In this document: positions 1-8,759 of the stretch, piece after piece
Numbering within the stretch: position 1 is the first letter of the stretch
Layout of the letters: each line of letters opens with the position of its first letter
Assembly: GCA_964539975.1 (NCBI GenBank)
Contig: CAZIKK010000020.1
Location: 1-49,693 of the forward strand
DNA from: 38-11 sp964539975
Lineage (GTDB): Bacteria; Bacillota; Clostridia; Tissierellales; Dethiosulfatibacteraceae
Length of the DNA: 49,693 nucleotides
Direction: 5' to 3'
Translations under genes and position numbers: made by a program
Notes under the pieces: model-generated
What the model was told of the DNA's origin: nothing
The model's input: only the letters and a program-made list of their open reading frames with translations
The model's database searches: none

Positions 1-5
1 TCCAT
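1..5 (-). CDS. start of next gene in the spc operon (partial)
   Basis: Only ATGGA, the first five bases of a minus-strand gene, is inside the window. It follows an AGAGGTGAT Shine-Dalgarno site, 11 bases after the map stop codon. In related Clostridia map is followed by a small KOW-domain RNA-binding protein or by infA, but too little is visible to choose between them. Confidence 0.6.
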
Positions 6-16
6 TTTATCACCTC

Positions 17-763
17 TTATAGGGATGTCAATATTACCGGCTCTCCATCTGTTATTGCTACAGTATGTTCGTAATGTGCTGATAGCTTACCATCTCGTGT
101 CACAACTGTCCAGTTGTTCTCCAACAACCAAACATTATACACGCCTTGATTTACCATCGGCTCTATCGCAAGTACCATTCCTTTTTGAAGTCTTGGTCCT
201 CTGCCGGGTTTTCCAAAGTTTGGAATTTGTGGGTCTTCATGCATGTTTTTCCCTATACCATGTCCTACAAAATCTCTTACTACTGAAAATCCTTTTTTTT
301 CAACACATTCCTGTACAGCATGAGAAATATCTGATAATCTGTAACCTTCTTTTGCATACTTAATGCCTTCGTAGAAGCTTTGTTTGGTTGTCTCGATCAG
401 TTCATTTGCTTCCTGGCTAATTCTTCCCACTGGATATGTTTTGGCACTATCGCCAACATAACCTTGATGTATCGTTCCTATGTCTATGCTGACAATATCT
501 CCTTCTTCTAGTACTCGATTACCTGGTATGCCATGAACTACTTCGTCATTTACAGATGCACATATTGATGCCGGAAATCCCTGATATCCCTTAAATGCTG
601 GTATCGCATTCTGAGATCTTATAAATGTTTCTACTGATTTGTCCAGTTCTTCTGTTGTCACGCCTGGTCTGATTAAGCTATTAACAATCATATGTGCTTG
701 CGCATTGATTCTGCCAGCTTCTCTCATAATCTGGATTTCTCTATCTGTTTTGATTATAATCAT
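17..763 (-). CDS. map: type I methionine aminopeptidase
   Basis: This cytosolic dimetal enzyme removes the initiator methionine from new proteins. The 248-residue product has the normal length of a type I enzyme without an N-terminal extension. The expected ligands are visible: His77 (VVHGIPG), Asp94 and Asp105 (SIDIG, GDSAKTY), His168 (GHGIG), Glu201 (AIEPM) and Glu232 (YEHT). The start ATG sits 7 bases after AGAGG and 3 bases after the adk stop, so the two genes are co-transcribed. It is the last complete gene of the secY-adk-map end of the spc operon. Confidence 0.97.
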   Translation of the reverse strand: MIIIKTDREIQIMREAGRINAQAHMIVNSLIRPGVTTEELDKSVETFIRSQNAIPAFKGYQGFPASICASVNDEVVHGIPGNRVLEEGDIVSIDIGTIHQGYVGDSAKTYPVGRISQEANELIETTKQSFYEGIKYAKEGYRLSDISHAVQECVEKKGFSVVRDFVGHGIGKNMHEDPQIPNFGKPGRGPRLQKGMVLAIEPMVNQGVYNVWLLENNWTVVTRDGKLSAHYEHTVAITDGEPVILTSL

Positions 764-766
764 ATC

Positions 767-1411
767 CTAGCCTCTTAGACCTTGGGTGATTCCATCAAAC
801 ACTGCTTTGATATCTTTTTCACCGTCAACATTCATCAGAATTCCTTTATCTTCATAATATTGAATCAGCGGTTCTGTTTGCTCAAAATAAACCTCGATAC
901 GCTTAACCACCGTTTCTTCCTGGTCATCTTTGCGCTGTTGTAACTGTCCACCACATTTGTCGCATGTGCCTTCTTCCAAAGGTGGATTGAATTGAATGTG
1001 AAAAGCTGCTCCGCATTTTTTGCAAACTCGCCTTCCTACCGCTCGTTCAATTAAAATCTCTTTATCTACCTGAATGTTGATTGCTTTGTCCAGTGTCTGG
1101 CTCATAGCCAACAGCTCATGGTCTAAGGCATTTGCTTGAGGAATTGTTCTTGGAAATCCATCGAGCAAGAATCCGCCTTTGCAATCATCTTGCATGAGTC
1201 TATCTTTTACCAAATCCACCACCAAATCATCTGGCACTAGTAAGCCTTTGTTCATATACTTTTGTGCCTTCATTCCTAACTCAGTGTTCTGTTTGATGTT
1301 TTCTCTAAATATATCACCAGTAGAAATATGTGGAATGTTGAATTTTTTTGATATGCTGTCAGCCTGTGTGCCTTTCCCAGCACCTGGAGGTCCTAATAGA
1401 AGTAATCTCAT
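767..1411 (-). CDS. adk: adenylate kinase, zinc-LID type
   Basis: The enzyme interconverts ATP plus AMP with two ADP in the cytosol. The P-loop GPPGAGKGT lies at residues 7-15 and the AMP-site DGFPRT follows near residue 84. The LID carries Cys130, Cys133, Cys150 and Cys153, the four-cysteine zinc site usual in Gram-positive adenylate kinases. Two in-frame ATGs exist. I chose the second (MRLLLLG, 214 residues) because it lies 6 bases after GGAGG, while the first lies only 1 base after it. The gene sits between secY and map, with 17 bases separating its start from the secY stop. Confidence 0.96.
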   Translation of the reverse strand: MRLLLLGPPGAGKGTQADSISKKFNIPHISTGDIFRENIKQNTELGMKAQKYMNKGLLVPDDLVVDLVKDRLMQDDCKGGFLLDGFPRTIPQANALDHELLAMSQTLDKAINIQVDKEILIERAVGRRVCKKCGAAFHIQFNPPLEEGTCDKCGGQLQQRKDDQEETVVKRIEVYFEQTEPLIQYYEDKGILMNVDGEKDIKAVFDGITQGLRG

Positions 1412-1428
1412 TTTCATCCTCCGTTTTT

Positions 1429-2697
1429 TTACTTTAAAAATCCTTTGTAGTGTCTCATTAACATCTGTGACTCTATTTGTTTCATCGTTTCAAGAGCTAC
1501 ACCCACAACGATCAGTAAAGCTGTTCCTCCAAAATTGATGTTCAAGTTGGTAAAGGAAAAAATAATCGTAGGGATTGACGCAATGAATGCCAACACAATT
1601 GCACCAACAAAGGTAATACGAGTTAAGACTTTATTCAAGTATTCAGCAGTTGGCCTTCCCGGTCTAATACCCGGCACAAAGCCTCCATATTGCTTTAAAT
1701 TATTTGCATACTCAAATGGGTTGAACTGAACTGCGGTGTAGAAAAAAGTGAAAAACATAATCAACACCACATTTAACAATGAATAAATCCACACACCTGG
1801 ATTGCCTCCGGGAGAGAGGTACTTTTCTACCCAGTTAACCAAATTCCCTTCGAAAAAGAACGCCAACGTCTGTGGGAATGCCAAAAGCGATGAAGCAAAG
1901 ATTACAGGAATAACTCCCGCCATCAGTACCTTAATTGGTATGTGAGTACTTTGACCACCATACATTTTCCTTCCAACCACTCGCTTTGCATATTGAACAT
2001 TCACTTTTCTCTCGCCCTGTTGTACGGCTATGATACCAACAATGATCATCATCGCAAATACTGCAAATATCAAGAGTTCAATGATGTTGACTGTTCCTGC
2101 TCTAAATAATCCAAATGTTGTTCCGAAACCAGCAGGTATTCTCGATACAATACCCGCAAAGATAATAATCGAGATTCCATTTCCAATACCTTTCTCGGTA
2201 ATCTGCTCACCAAGCCACATCAGAAAAGCCGTACCAGCTGTTAAGGTTAATACCACCGTGATCACAGATAATGCATCTGATGAAATAAGAGCTGAGTTGA
2301 AAAAGCCAATTGTATAAGCCATCGCTTGTATCGCTGCTAAAACAACTGTCAAGTATCTTGTATACTGCGCAATTTTTTCCTTCCCGTCTTCTCTTTTTGC
2401 AATCTCTTCCAATTTTGGTATTGCTATTGTTAATAACTGGAAGATAATCGATGCTGTGATATATGGATAAATACTCAGTGCAAAAATTGTGAAACTCTGA
2501 AACGCACCACCTGACATTAAGTCAAAAAAGTCAAGTATTCCCGCATTTCCTTGAAACATTTGCTCAATAACGAGTCTGTCAATTCCTGGCACCGGAATTT
2601 GTGATCCCAATCTGTATACGACGATCATAGTCAAGGTAAACATGATTTTTTTTCTTAAGTCGGGTATCTTCCATGCATTCCTTAAAGTTTCAATCAA
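1429..2697 (-). CDS. secY: preprotein translocase subunit SecY
   Basis: SecY forms the protein-conducting channel of the Sec translocon together with SecE, which is also in this window. The 422-residue protein has ten predicted membrane helices and the N-terminal segment RLGSQIPVPGID typical of bacterial SecY. The first codon is TTG, directly after the rplO stop codon and 6 bases after GAGGTG. This suggests translation coupled to rplO. No deviation from the family is visible. Confidence 0.97.
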   Translation of the reverse strand: MIETLRNAWKIPDLRKKIMFTLTMIVVYRLGSQIPVPGIDRLVIEQMFQGNAGILDFFDLMSGGAFQSFTIFALSIYPYITASIIFQLLTIAIPKLEEIAKREDGKEKIAQYTRYLTVVLAAIQAMAYTIGFFNSALISSDALSVITVVLTLTAGTAFLMWLGEQITEKGIGNGISIIIFAGIVSRIPAGFGTTFGLFRAGTVNIIELLIFAVFAMMIIVGIIAVQQGERKVNVQYAKRVVGRKMYGGQSTHIPIKVLMAGVIPVIFASSLLAFPQTLAFFFEGNLVNWVEKYLSPGGNPGVWIYSLLNVVLIMFFTFFYTAVQFNPFEYANNLKQYGGFVPGIRPGRPTAEYLNKVLTRITFVGAIVLAFIASIPTIIFSFTNLNINFGGTALLIVVGVALETMKQIESQMLMRHYKGFLK

Positions 2698-3138
2698 TTA
2701 GATCACCTCAACCTTTCCACCAGCTGCTTCGATTTTTTCTATGGCGCCTTTGCTGAATTTGTGAGCTTTGACAGTTAGCTTTTTGTTAAGCTCTCCTCTG
2801 CCCAGCACCTTTACACCGTCCAACTGTTTTTTGATGATACCAGATTCTTTTAGCAATTCAGGCGTAATCTCCGCGCCATCTTCAAATCTGTTTAATGTTT
2901 CTATGTTTATCTCAGAATAATTTGTTGCAAAAATATTTGTAAAACCTCTCTTTGGAAGTCTCCTGTATAGAGGCATTTGACCGCCTTCAAATCCTGGTCT
3001 TGTTCCTCCTCCAGATCTGGAGTTTTGTCCATCTTGTCCTCTCCCAGCTGTTTTTCCTTGACCAGAGGCAGTTCCTCTTCCAAGTCTCTTTCTTTTTCTA
3101 GTCGTGCCTGGATTTGGCTTTAGTTCATGCAGTTTCAT
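2698..3138 (-). CDS. rplO: 50S ribosomal protein L15
   Basis: L15 is a late-assembling large-subunit protein that binds 23S rRNA. The 146-residue product has the basic glycine-rich N-terminus (KRLGRGTASGQGKTAGRG) and a C-terminal globular domain. It follows rpmD with a GGAGG site before ATG and abuts secY, in the standard spc operon order. Confidence 0.97.
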   Translation of the reverse strand: MKLHELKPNPGTTRKRKRLGRGTASGQGKTAGRGQDGQNSRSGGGTRPGFEGGQMPLYRRLPKRGFTNIFATNYSEINIETLNRFEDGAEITPELLKESGIIKKQLDGVKVLGRGELNKKLTVKAHKFSKGAIEKIEAAGGKVEVI

Positions 3139-3157
3139 TTTGCACCTCCTTTGACGA

Positions 3158-3334
3158 TTATTCTTCTACTTCAACCATATGACTAACCACGTTAATCATC
3201 CCTCTTATTTGAGGTGTGTCTTCTTTTTCGACAACTTGGCCAATCTTTCTTAAGCCTAAGGCTTCAATCGTTTTTCTTTGTTTTGGCGTTTTGCCAATTT
3301 TACTACGGATTAATTTAACTCTTATTGCTGCCAA
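3158..3334 (-). CDS. rpmD: 50S ribosomal protein L30
   Basis: This short gene encodes 58 residues beginning with a TTG codon (LAAIRVKLIRSKIG) 6 bases after an AGGAGGA site. The RVKLIRSKIG start, the KTIEALGLRKIGQ segment and the PQIRGMI segment are typical of bacterial L30, a single-domain large-subunit protein. It lies between rpsE and rplO, as in most Firmicutes. The TTG start is supported by the spacing and by the lack of an in-frame ATG before residue 46. Confidence 0.95.
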   Translation of the reverse strand: MAAIRVKLIRSKIGKTPKQRKTIEALGLRKIGQVVEKEDTPQIRGMINVVSHMVEVEE

Positions 3335-3351
3335 GGTTCTTCCTCCTTCAG

Positions 3352-3855
3352 TTATAGGATTTCCTCTAAAGTTTTTCCTCTAAGTTTAGCTACTGTTTCA
3401 GGTTTCTTCAAGTTTTTCAATGCGTCCATCGTAGCATTCACCATGTTTCTTGGGTTGTTAGAACCTAATGATTTAGTTGTGATATCTCTTACTCCTGCCA
3501 ACTCCAATACAGCACGCACTGGACCACCTGCAATTACACCAGTACCTGGTGCTGAAGGCTTAATCAGTACTCTTCCAGCACCGTACTCACCCACAATTTG
3601 ATGAGGTACCGTTGTGCCTTCTAGAGGAACTTCAATCATCACCTTTTTAGCAGCTTCTATTCCTTTTTTGATCGCTTCCGGAATTTCTATTGCTTTGCCC
3701 ATTCCGATACCAACATGACCATTTTCGTCACCTACGACCACAAGCACACTAAACCTAAAGTTTCTACCACCTTTAACAACTTTCGTAACCCTACTAATGT
3801 TAATTACCTTTTCTTTCAAGTCTAATTGACTAGCATCTATTCGGCTTCGTTCCAT
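3352..3855 (-). CDS. rpsE: 30S ribosomal protein S5
   Basis: S5 is a small-subunit protein that contributes to decoding accuracy and has an N-terminal double-stranded RNA-binding domain. The 167-residue length, the VTKVVKGGRNFRFSVLVVVGD segment (residues 23 on) and the GVIAGGPVRAVLELAGV segment identify it. The VKGGRNF loop, where spectinomycin-resistance changes usually occur, looks wild type. It sits between rplR and rpmD. Confidence 0.97.
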   Translation of the reverse strand: MERSRIDASQLDLKEKVINISRVTKVVKGGRNFRFSVLVVVGDENGHVGIGMGKAIEIPEAIKKGIEAAKKVMIEVPLEGTTVPHQIVGEYGAGRVLIKPSAPGTGVIAGGPVRAVLELAGVRDITTKSLGSNNPRNMVNATMDALKNLKKPETVAKLRGKTLEEIL

Positions 3856-3876
3856 TAAATTTCATTACCTCCTCTA

Positions 3877-4245
3877 CTAAAACTTTAGTCCGCTTTCTCT
3901 TGCGCCATCTGCTAAAGATTTAACTCTACCGTGATAAAGGTAACCACCTCTATCAAATACGACTGTTTCAAAACCTTTGTCAATAGCTACTTTTGCAATT
4001 TCTTGCCCAACAATTTTTGCGGTTTCTGTTTTATTAAGACCATTAACCTTCTCTTTTATTCCTTTGTCTATTGATGATGCAGAAACAATCGTCACGCCAT
4101 TTATGTCATCAATGAGTTGTGCGAATATGTTTGAGGCACTTCTAAAAACATTAAGTCTTGGTCTCTCAGGAGTTCCTTGGATTTTATTTCTCATTCTCAT
4201 ATGTCTTTTTTGTCTGCTCTTGTTTCTATCAATTTTTTTAATCAT
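3877..4245 (-). CDS. rplR: 50S ribosomal protein L18
   Basis: L18 binds 5S rRNA and helps join it to the large subunit. The 122-residue protein has a basic N-terminal tail (KSRQKRHMRMRNKI) and the motif RPRLNVFRSASNIFAQLIDD. The C-terminal FDRGGYLYHGRVKSLADGAR is typical of the family. It lies between rplF and rpsE, with a GGAGTGAG site before ATG. Confidence 0.97.
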   Translation of the reverse strand: MIKKIDRNKSRQKRHMRMRNKIQGTPERPRLNVFRSASNIFAQLIDDINGVTIVSASSIDKGIKEKVNGLNKTETAKIVGQEIAKVAIDKGFETVVFDRGGYLYHGRVKSLADGARESGLKF

Positions 4246-4264
4246 CCGGACTCACTCCTTTCTG

Positions 4265-4804
4265 TTATTTACCTGTTTTACCAGCTTTTCTTCTTACTAT
4301 TTCATTTTCGTATTTAATGCCTTTTCCTTTGTAGGGTTCTGGTCTTCTCCAATCTCTGATGACTGCCGCATAATTGCCTACTTGCTGCTTGTTGATACCT
4401 GTTACGACAATTTTGCTATTCCCTTCCATTGCTGTTTCAATGCCTTCAGGGTCTTCCATTTCAACTGGATGAGAAAAACCTAAGTTGAGTACGAGTTTAT
4501 TGCCTTCTTTTTTTGCTCGGTAACCCACTCCTACAATTTCCAACTTCTTAGTATATCCTTCTGTCACACCTACGATCATGTTGTTTATGAGTGTTCTTGT
4601 CAGACCGTGAAGCGACTTGTGTCTTTTAATCTCAGTTGGTCTTTTTACTTCAATCACACCGTCATTGAATTCAATCTGCATTTCTTTCGAAAGCTGCTCT
4701 GTTAAAGATCCTTTCGGTCCTTTAACAGTTGCAAAATTATTTTCATCAATTGCAACTTCTACACCTGTAGGTATACTGATAGGCTTTAATCCTATTCTTG
4801 ACAT
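4265..4804 (-). CDS. rplF: 50S ribosomal protein L6
   Basis: L6 has two similar RNA-binding domains and sits near the factor-binding region of the large subunit. The 179-residue length, the start MSRIGLKPI and the C-terminal RRPEPYKGKGIKYENE segment match bacterial L6. A GGAGGTGC site precedes ATG. It lies between rpsH and rplR. Confidence 0.97.
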   Translation of the reverse strand: MSRIGLKPISIPTGVEVAIDENNFATVKGPKGSLTEQLSKEMQIEFNDGVIEVKRPTEIKRHKSLHGLTRTLINNMIVGVTEGYTKKLEIVGVGYRAKKEGNKLVLNLGFSHPVEMEDPEGIETAMEGNSKIVVTGINKQQVGNYAAVIRDWRRPEPYKGKGIKYENEIVRRKAGKTGK

Positions 4805-4825
4805 ATTAGCACCTCCTCTAGTAAA

Positions 4826-5224
4826 TTACCATACGTAGCAGATTACTTCTCCGCCGACTCCTTGCTGTTTAGCGGCTTTTCCTGTTTGAATACCTTTTGA
4901 TGTGGACAGGATTGCAATGCCCAGACCTCCAAGTACTCTAGGAACCTCATCTTGCTTAACGTACACTCTAAGCCCTGGCTTAGAAATTCTTTTTATTCCT
5001 GTAATAACTCTTTCTTTGTCTTCTGTATACTTTAACGTTACTCTTAAAATACCCTGTTTCCCATCTTCGATGACATCAAATCCTTTAATATAACCTTCTG
5101 ATAGCAAAATATTTGCAATTTCCTTCTTTATGTTTGATGCCGGTATATCGACAGATTCATGCTTTGCATGATTCCCATTTCTGATTCTTGTCAACATATC
5201 TGCAATTGGATCAGTCATTACCAT
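4826..5224 (-). CDS. rpsH: 30S ribosomal protein S8
   Basis: S8 binds the central domain of 16S rRNA, and in Escherichia coli it also represses the spc operon. The 132-residue product shows the TDPIADMLTRIRNG start and the C-terminal GGEVICYVW. I chose MVMTDP because that ATG lies 8 bases after GGAGG, while MTDP would be 14 bases away. Whether S8 regulates this operon here cannot be seen. Confidence 0.97.
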   Translation of the reverse strand: MVMTDPIADMLTRIRNGNHAKHESVDIPASNIKKEIANILLSEGYIKGFDVIEDGKQGILRVTLKYTEDKERVITGIKRISKPGLRVYVKQDEVPRVLGGLGIAILSTSKGIQTGKAAKQQGVGGEVICYVW

Positions 5225-5255
5225 ATGTGTAACCTCCTTCCATCAATACTCTAGA

Positions 5256-5441
5256 TTACCAACTTGCTTTTTTAACACCAGGAATTTGACCTTTATACGC
5301 CAATTCTCTGAAACAAATACGACAGATACCGTACTTTCTTAAATAAGCATGTGGTCTACCGCATATTCTACATCTTGAATACTCTCTTGTGCTGAATTTC
5401 TGCTTTCTTTGTTGCTTTATTTTAAGTGACTTCTTAGCCAT
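5256..5441 (-). CDS. rpsN: 30S ribosomal protein S14, zinc-binding type
   Basis: This is the short S14 form (61 residues) that carries a zinc ribbon made by Cys24, Cys27, Cys40 and Cys43. It is the constitutive operon copy. Many Firmicutes also have a zinc-free S14 elsewhere for use under zinc limitation, which cannot be checked here. The gene lies between rplE and rpsH. Confidence 0.97.
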   Translation of the reverse strand: MAKKSLKIKQQRKQKFSTREYSRCRICGRPHAYLRKYGICRICFRELAYKGQIPGVKKASW

Positions 5442-5456
5442 CCTATCTACCTCCTT

Positions 5457-5999
5457 CTACCTGGTAAAAGGCATTCCCATTAGTTTAAGCAATTCTCTTG
5501 CTTCTTCATCTGTCTTAGCAGTTGTTGTAATGATAATGTCCATCCCTCTGATTTTATCAACCTTATCATAGTTGATCTCTGGGAAAATCAATTGCTCTTT
5601 TATACCAAGGGCATAATTTCCTCTCCCATCAAAAGACTTAGAAGCAACACCACGAAAGTCTCTTACACGAGGCAACGCTACATTCATTAACTTGTCCAAG
5701 AAGAAAAACATTTTTTCTCCTCTTAAAGTCACCTTGCAACCAACACTCATGCCTTCTCTTAATTTAAAGTTTGAAACTGACTTTTTCGCTTTCGTCACAA
5801 CCGGTTTCTGTCCTGAAATGGTGGTCAATTCATCTACTGCGTTTTCTAAGGATTTAGGATTGTCTTTCGCTTCTCCTACTCCCATATTCAATACCACTTT
5901 TTCTATCTTTGGTGCCTGCATAACGTTTGTATAACCGAATTTTTCCATTAAAGCCGGCACTACTTCATTCATGTATTTGTCTTGTAAACGTGAAGCCAT
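5457..5999 (-). CDS. rplE: 50S ribosomal protein L5
   Basis: L5 is part of the 5S ribonucleoprotein and contacts the P-site tRNA. I chose MASRLQDKY (180 residues) because its ATG lies 7 bases after GGGAGGT. An upstream in-frame ATG would add six residues that overlap this Shine-Dalgarno site. The segments NMGVGEAKDN and RDFRGVASKSFDGRGNY are typical. It lies between rplX and rpsN. Confidence 0.97.
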   Translation of the reverse strand: MASRLQDKYMNEVVPALMEKFGYTNVMQAPKIEKVVLNMGVGEAKDNPKSLENAVDELTTISGQKPVVTKAKKSVSNFKLREGMSVGCKVTLRGEKMFFFLDKLMNVALPRVRDFRGVASKSFDGRGNYALGIKEQLIFPEINYDKVDKIRGMDIIITTTAKTDEEARELLKLMGMPFTR

Positions 6000-6021
6000 A
6001 TCTGTACCTCCCTTCAACGAA

Positions 6022-6333
6022 TTATTCGAACACTTCTCCGCATTTTACGCATGTTCTGACTTTTTTGCCATTATCCAATACTTTTACATTGGCTCTGGCG
6101 CCTTTTTTACACTTTTCACAGAAAAGCATGACATTCGAAACATCTATTCTTCCTTCTTGGTGAAGGATTCCTGCTTGTTGCATGTTTTTGTCAGCCTTTT
6201 TATGTTTTGTCACCATATTAGCACCTTCTACAATCACACGATTGTCATTTGGAAAACTTGCTAATACTTTACCTTTTTTGCCTTTGTCTTTACCTGTAAT
6301 TACAACGACTCTATCGCCTTTCTTAACGTGCAT
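6022..6333 (-). CDS. rplX: 50S ribosomal protein L24
   Basis: L24 starts assembly of the large subunit and contains a KOW motif, seen here as KGDRVVVITGKDKGKKGKV near residues 5-23. The C-terminal part has two CxxC pairs (Cys72/Cys75 and Cys95/Cys98), so this is a zinc-ribbon L24. The start MHVKKGD (103 residues) is taken from alignment to the family. An in-frame ATG five codons upstream is less likely. It lies between rplN and rplE. Confidence 0.96.
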   Translation of the reverse strand: MHVKKGDRVVVITGKDKGKKGKVLASFPNDNRVIVEGANMVTKHKKADKNMQQAGILHQEGRIDVSNVMLFCEKCKKGARANVKVLDNGKKVRTCVKCGEVFE

Positions 6334-6347
6334 TCCTACACCTCCCA

Positions 6348-6716
6348 TTAAAGTACTTCAGGTGCCAATGATATAATCTTCATAAACTTACCAGCTCGCA
6401 ATTCTCTGGTAATTGGTCCGAAAATACGTGTCCCAACAGGTGTTCTGTCTTCTTTGATGATAACTGCTGCATTTTCGTCAAACTTGATATAGGTTCCGTC
6501 ATCTCTTCTGATTCCTTTTTTAGATCTGACAACCACAGCTTTTATAACTTCACCTTTTTTTACAACTCCACCTGGCGTTGCACTTTTTACAGTTGCAACC
6601 ACGATATCTCCTATATTGGCATATCTTCTATTTGAACCACCTAGAACCCTTATGACCAATATCTCTTTGGCGCCAGAGTTATCTGCTACTTTCAGTCTTG
6701 ACTCATTCTGTACCAT
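6348..6716 (-). CDS. rplN: 50S ribosomal protein L14
   Basis: L14 lies at the subunit interface and forms bridges with 16S rRNA. The 122-residue length and the segments RLKVADNSGAKEI, GDIVVATVKSATPGG and FGPITRELR identify it. It is encoded between rpsQ and rplX, with a GGGAGGT site before its ATG. Confidence 0.97.
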   Translation of the reverse strand: MVQNESRLKVADNSGAKEILVIRVLGGSNRRYANIGDIVVATVKSATPGGVVKKGEVIKAVVVRSKKGIRRDDGTYIKFDENAAVIIKEDRTPVGTRIFGPITRELRAGKFMKIISLAPEVL

Positions 6717-6747
6717 TCGTATAACCTCCCTTCGGTAATCGTAAGGT

Positions 6748-7002
6748 TTATTTAGCTTTTTCTAAAATCTCAACCAATCTCCATCTTTTATCCTTTGACA
6801 AGGGTCTTGTTTCCATTACTTTTACCTTGTCTCCAATACCGCACTGGTTGAGTTCATCATGAGCTTTTAGCCTTTTGCTTCTTTTTACTTTCTTATTGTA
6901 TAAAGGATGTGACACAAATGTTTCAACAGACACGACAATCGTCTTGTCCATTTTGTCTGAAACAACTTTTCCTATTCTAACTTTTCTATTGCCTCTTTCC
7001 AC
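6748..7002 (-). CDS. rpsQ: 30S ribosomal protein S17
   Basis: S17 is an OB-fold protein that binds the 5' domain of 16S rRNA. I place the start at GTG (VERGNRKVRIG, 84 residues), 8 bases after AAAGGAGG. A longer frame starting 11 codons upstream would read through that Shine-Dalgarno site. The segments VVSDKMDKTIVV and LVEILEKA are typical. It lies 22 bases after rpmC. Confidence 0.95.
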   Translation of the reverse strand: MERGNRKVRIGKVVSDKMDKTIVVSVETFVSHPLYNKKVKRSKRLKAHDELNQCGIGDKVKVMETRPLSKDKRWRLVEILEKAK

Positions 7003-7024
7003 TAAATAGTCCTCCTTTCCTACA

Positions 7025-7228
7025 CTACTGCACACTTACATTAAGTTCGTGTTCTCTTAAAACCGTCTTTACTCTTGCAATATCTTTTTTAACCACTTTA
7101 ATTCTATTTGTATTATCTAGCTGTCCTGTGGCTAACTGAAACCTTAGATTAAACAATTCTGTTTTAAGATCCACTAATATTGAATTGAGTTCGCTAACTG
7201 TTTTTTCTCTTAATTCATTAGCTTTCAT
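7025..7228 (-). CDS. rpmC: 50S ribosomal protein L29
   Basis: L29 is a two-helix protein at the nascent-chain exit site and a binding site for targeting factors. The 67-residue form starting MKANELREK is preferred. Its ATG lies inside the end of rplP, overlapping it by 11 bases, and a weak AAGGATGGTG site precedes it. This suggests coupled translation of L16 and L29. Confidence 0.94.
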   Translation of the reverse strand: MKANELREKTVSELNSILVDLKTELFNLRFQLATGQLDNTNRIKVVKKDIARVKTVLREHELNVSVQ

Positions 7229-7661
7229 TAGCTTCACCATCCTTTTCTACCTGTTCATTTTTATAAACAAACTTACACTTAACAGGCAACTTATGCATCG
7301 CAAGTCTCATTGCTTCCTTTGCAACTTCTTCAGTTACTCCTGACATCTCAAATAGTACTCTGCCTGGTTTTACAACAGCTACCCAATATTCTGGAGATCC
7401 CTTTCCTTTACCCATTCTTGTTTCTGCTGGTTTTTGAGTCACAGGTTTGTCTGGAAATATTTTTATCCAAATTTTTCCGCCTCTTTTGACGGATCTAGTC
7501 ATTGCTCTTCTGGCCGCTTCTATTTGATTCGAGGTAATCCACGCTGGCTCTAATGCTTGAATGCCGTACTCTCCATAAGTCAAAGTATTGCCTTTTGTCG
7601 CAACGCCAGTCATTCTTCCTCTGTGTACTTTTCTACGCTTAACTCTTTTTGGCATTAACAT
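7218..7661 (-). CDS. rplP: 50S ribosomal protein L16
   Basis: L16 organises the A-site and peptidyl-transferase region of the large subunit. The 147-residue product begins MLMPKRVKRRK, and its first ATG lies 10 bases after GGAGG. The segments FPDKPVTQKPAETRMGKGKG and WVAVVKPGRVLFE are diagnostic. The C-terminus overlaps rpmC. Confidence 0.97.
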   Translation of the reverse strand: MLMPKRVKRRKVHRGRMTGVATKGNTLTYGEYGIQALEPAWITSNQIEAARRAMTRSVKRGGKIWIKIFPDKPVTQKPAETRMGKGKGSPEYWVAVVKPGRVLFEMSGVTEEVAKEAMRLAMHKLPVKCKFVYKNEQVEKDGEANES

Positions 7662-7693
7662 AATGCTACATCCTCCTTCCTGCGGGATTTATG

Positions 7694-8389
7694 TTATTTA
7701 TTATAGCTCTTCTTAGGTCTTCTCTTCCTGTTATCCCTATCTTGTTCAGGCCTTTGTTTTTGTCTGAGAATTTCATCTCTGCAAATCCATACTTTGATGC
7801 CAATCTTTCCATAGGTTGTATCAGCTTCCGCAAACCCATAACTAATGTCCGCTCTTAAAGTTTGTAGAGGAATTTTCCCTTCGCTATAACCTTCTGTTCT
7901 TGCCATGTCTGCACCATTCAGTCTGCCAGCAGCCATGGTTTTGATACCCTTGGCACCCGCTCTCATGCTTCTTTGCATGGCTTGTTTCATTGCTCTTCTA
8001 AATGAAACCCTTCTCTCCAGTTGACTAGCAATGTTTTCCGCGACCAACTGTGCGTTCAAGTCGGGGAATTTTATCTCCTCAACATTAATAATCACTGTCT
8101 TATTGGTCATTTTTTCAATGCTGTTTCTTATCAACTCAACACCACTACCGCCTTTTCCTATAACCATCCCTGGTTTAGCAGTAAAAATATTGACTTTAAT
8201 TCTATTTGCAAATCTTTCAATTTCAGTATTTGCTATTCCAGCTAAGTAAAGTTCTTTCTTTATATACTTTCTGATCTCATAGTCTTCAACTAAATTGTCT
8301 GCAAAATTCTTCTTGTCCGCATACCATCTCGAGTCCCAGTTTTTATTGATACCAACTCTAAGTCCATGTGGATTAACCTTTTGACCCAT
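7694..8389 (-). CDS. rpsC: 30S ribosomal protein S3
   Basis: S3 lines the mRNA entry tunnel. The 231-residue protein starts MGQKVNPHGLRVG and has the KH-domain motif VIGKGGSGVE. The C-terminal domain includes GRLNGADMARTEGYSEGKIPLQTLRADI. It lies between rplV and rplP in the S10 operon. Confidence 0.97.
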   Translation of the reverse strand: MGQKVNPHGLRVGINKNWDSRWYADKKNFADNLVEDYEIRKYIKKELYLAGIANTEIERFANRIKVNIFTAKPGMVIGKGGSGVELIRNSIEKMTNKTVIINVEEIKFPDLNAQLVAENIASQLERRVSFRRAMKQAMQRSMRAGAKGIKTMAAGRLNGADMARTEGYSEGKIPLQTLRADISYGFAEADTTYGKIGIKVWICRDEILRQKQRPEQDRDNRKRRPKKSYNK

Positions 8390-8404
8390 TGTCTACCTCC
8401 TTTA

Positions 8405-8740
8405 CTATTCTCTTTCTTTTACCGTTACGTTAATATGGCTTGTTCTTTTCAGGATTTTATAAGCTGCGCCTTTAGCTCTCGGTCTCCATCTTTTTAGAGT
8501 AGGACCTTGATCAACTGTCACTTTGCTTACAAATAACTTATCACGATCTAGCTCGAAGTTATTTTCTGCATTCGCCGCAGCTGATTTGACCACTTTCTCC
8601 AATTCACGTGCTCCTTTTTTGGGAGTGAATTTTAATATTGCAAGGGCTTCATCTACATCTTTGCCTCTGACCATATCACATATGAATCTCATTTTTCTAT
8701 GAGAAATTCTTATATACTTAGCAGTTGCTCTAGCTTCCAC
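8405..8740 (-). CDS. rplV: 50S ribosomal protein L22
   Basis: L22 has a globular domain and a long hairpin that forms part of the exit-tunnel constriction, a place where macrolide-resistance changes can occur. The 111-residue length and the segments ISHRKMRFICDMVRG and LKRWRPRAKGAAYKI identify it. The start codon is GTG, after a GGGAGGTAG site. The hairpin tip has no obvious insertion. Confidence 0.96.
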   Translation of the reverse strand: MEARATAKYIRISHRKMRFICDMVRGKDVDEALAILKFTPKKGARELEKVVKSAAANAENNFELDRDKLFVSKVTVDQGPTLKRWRPRAKGAAYKILKRTSHINVTVKERE

Positions 8741-8759
8741 TTGTGCTACCTCCCTTCAT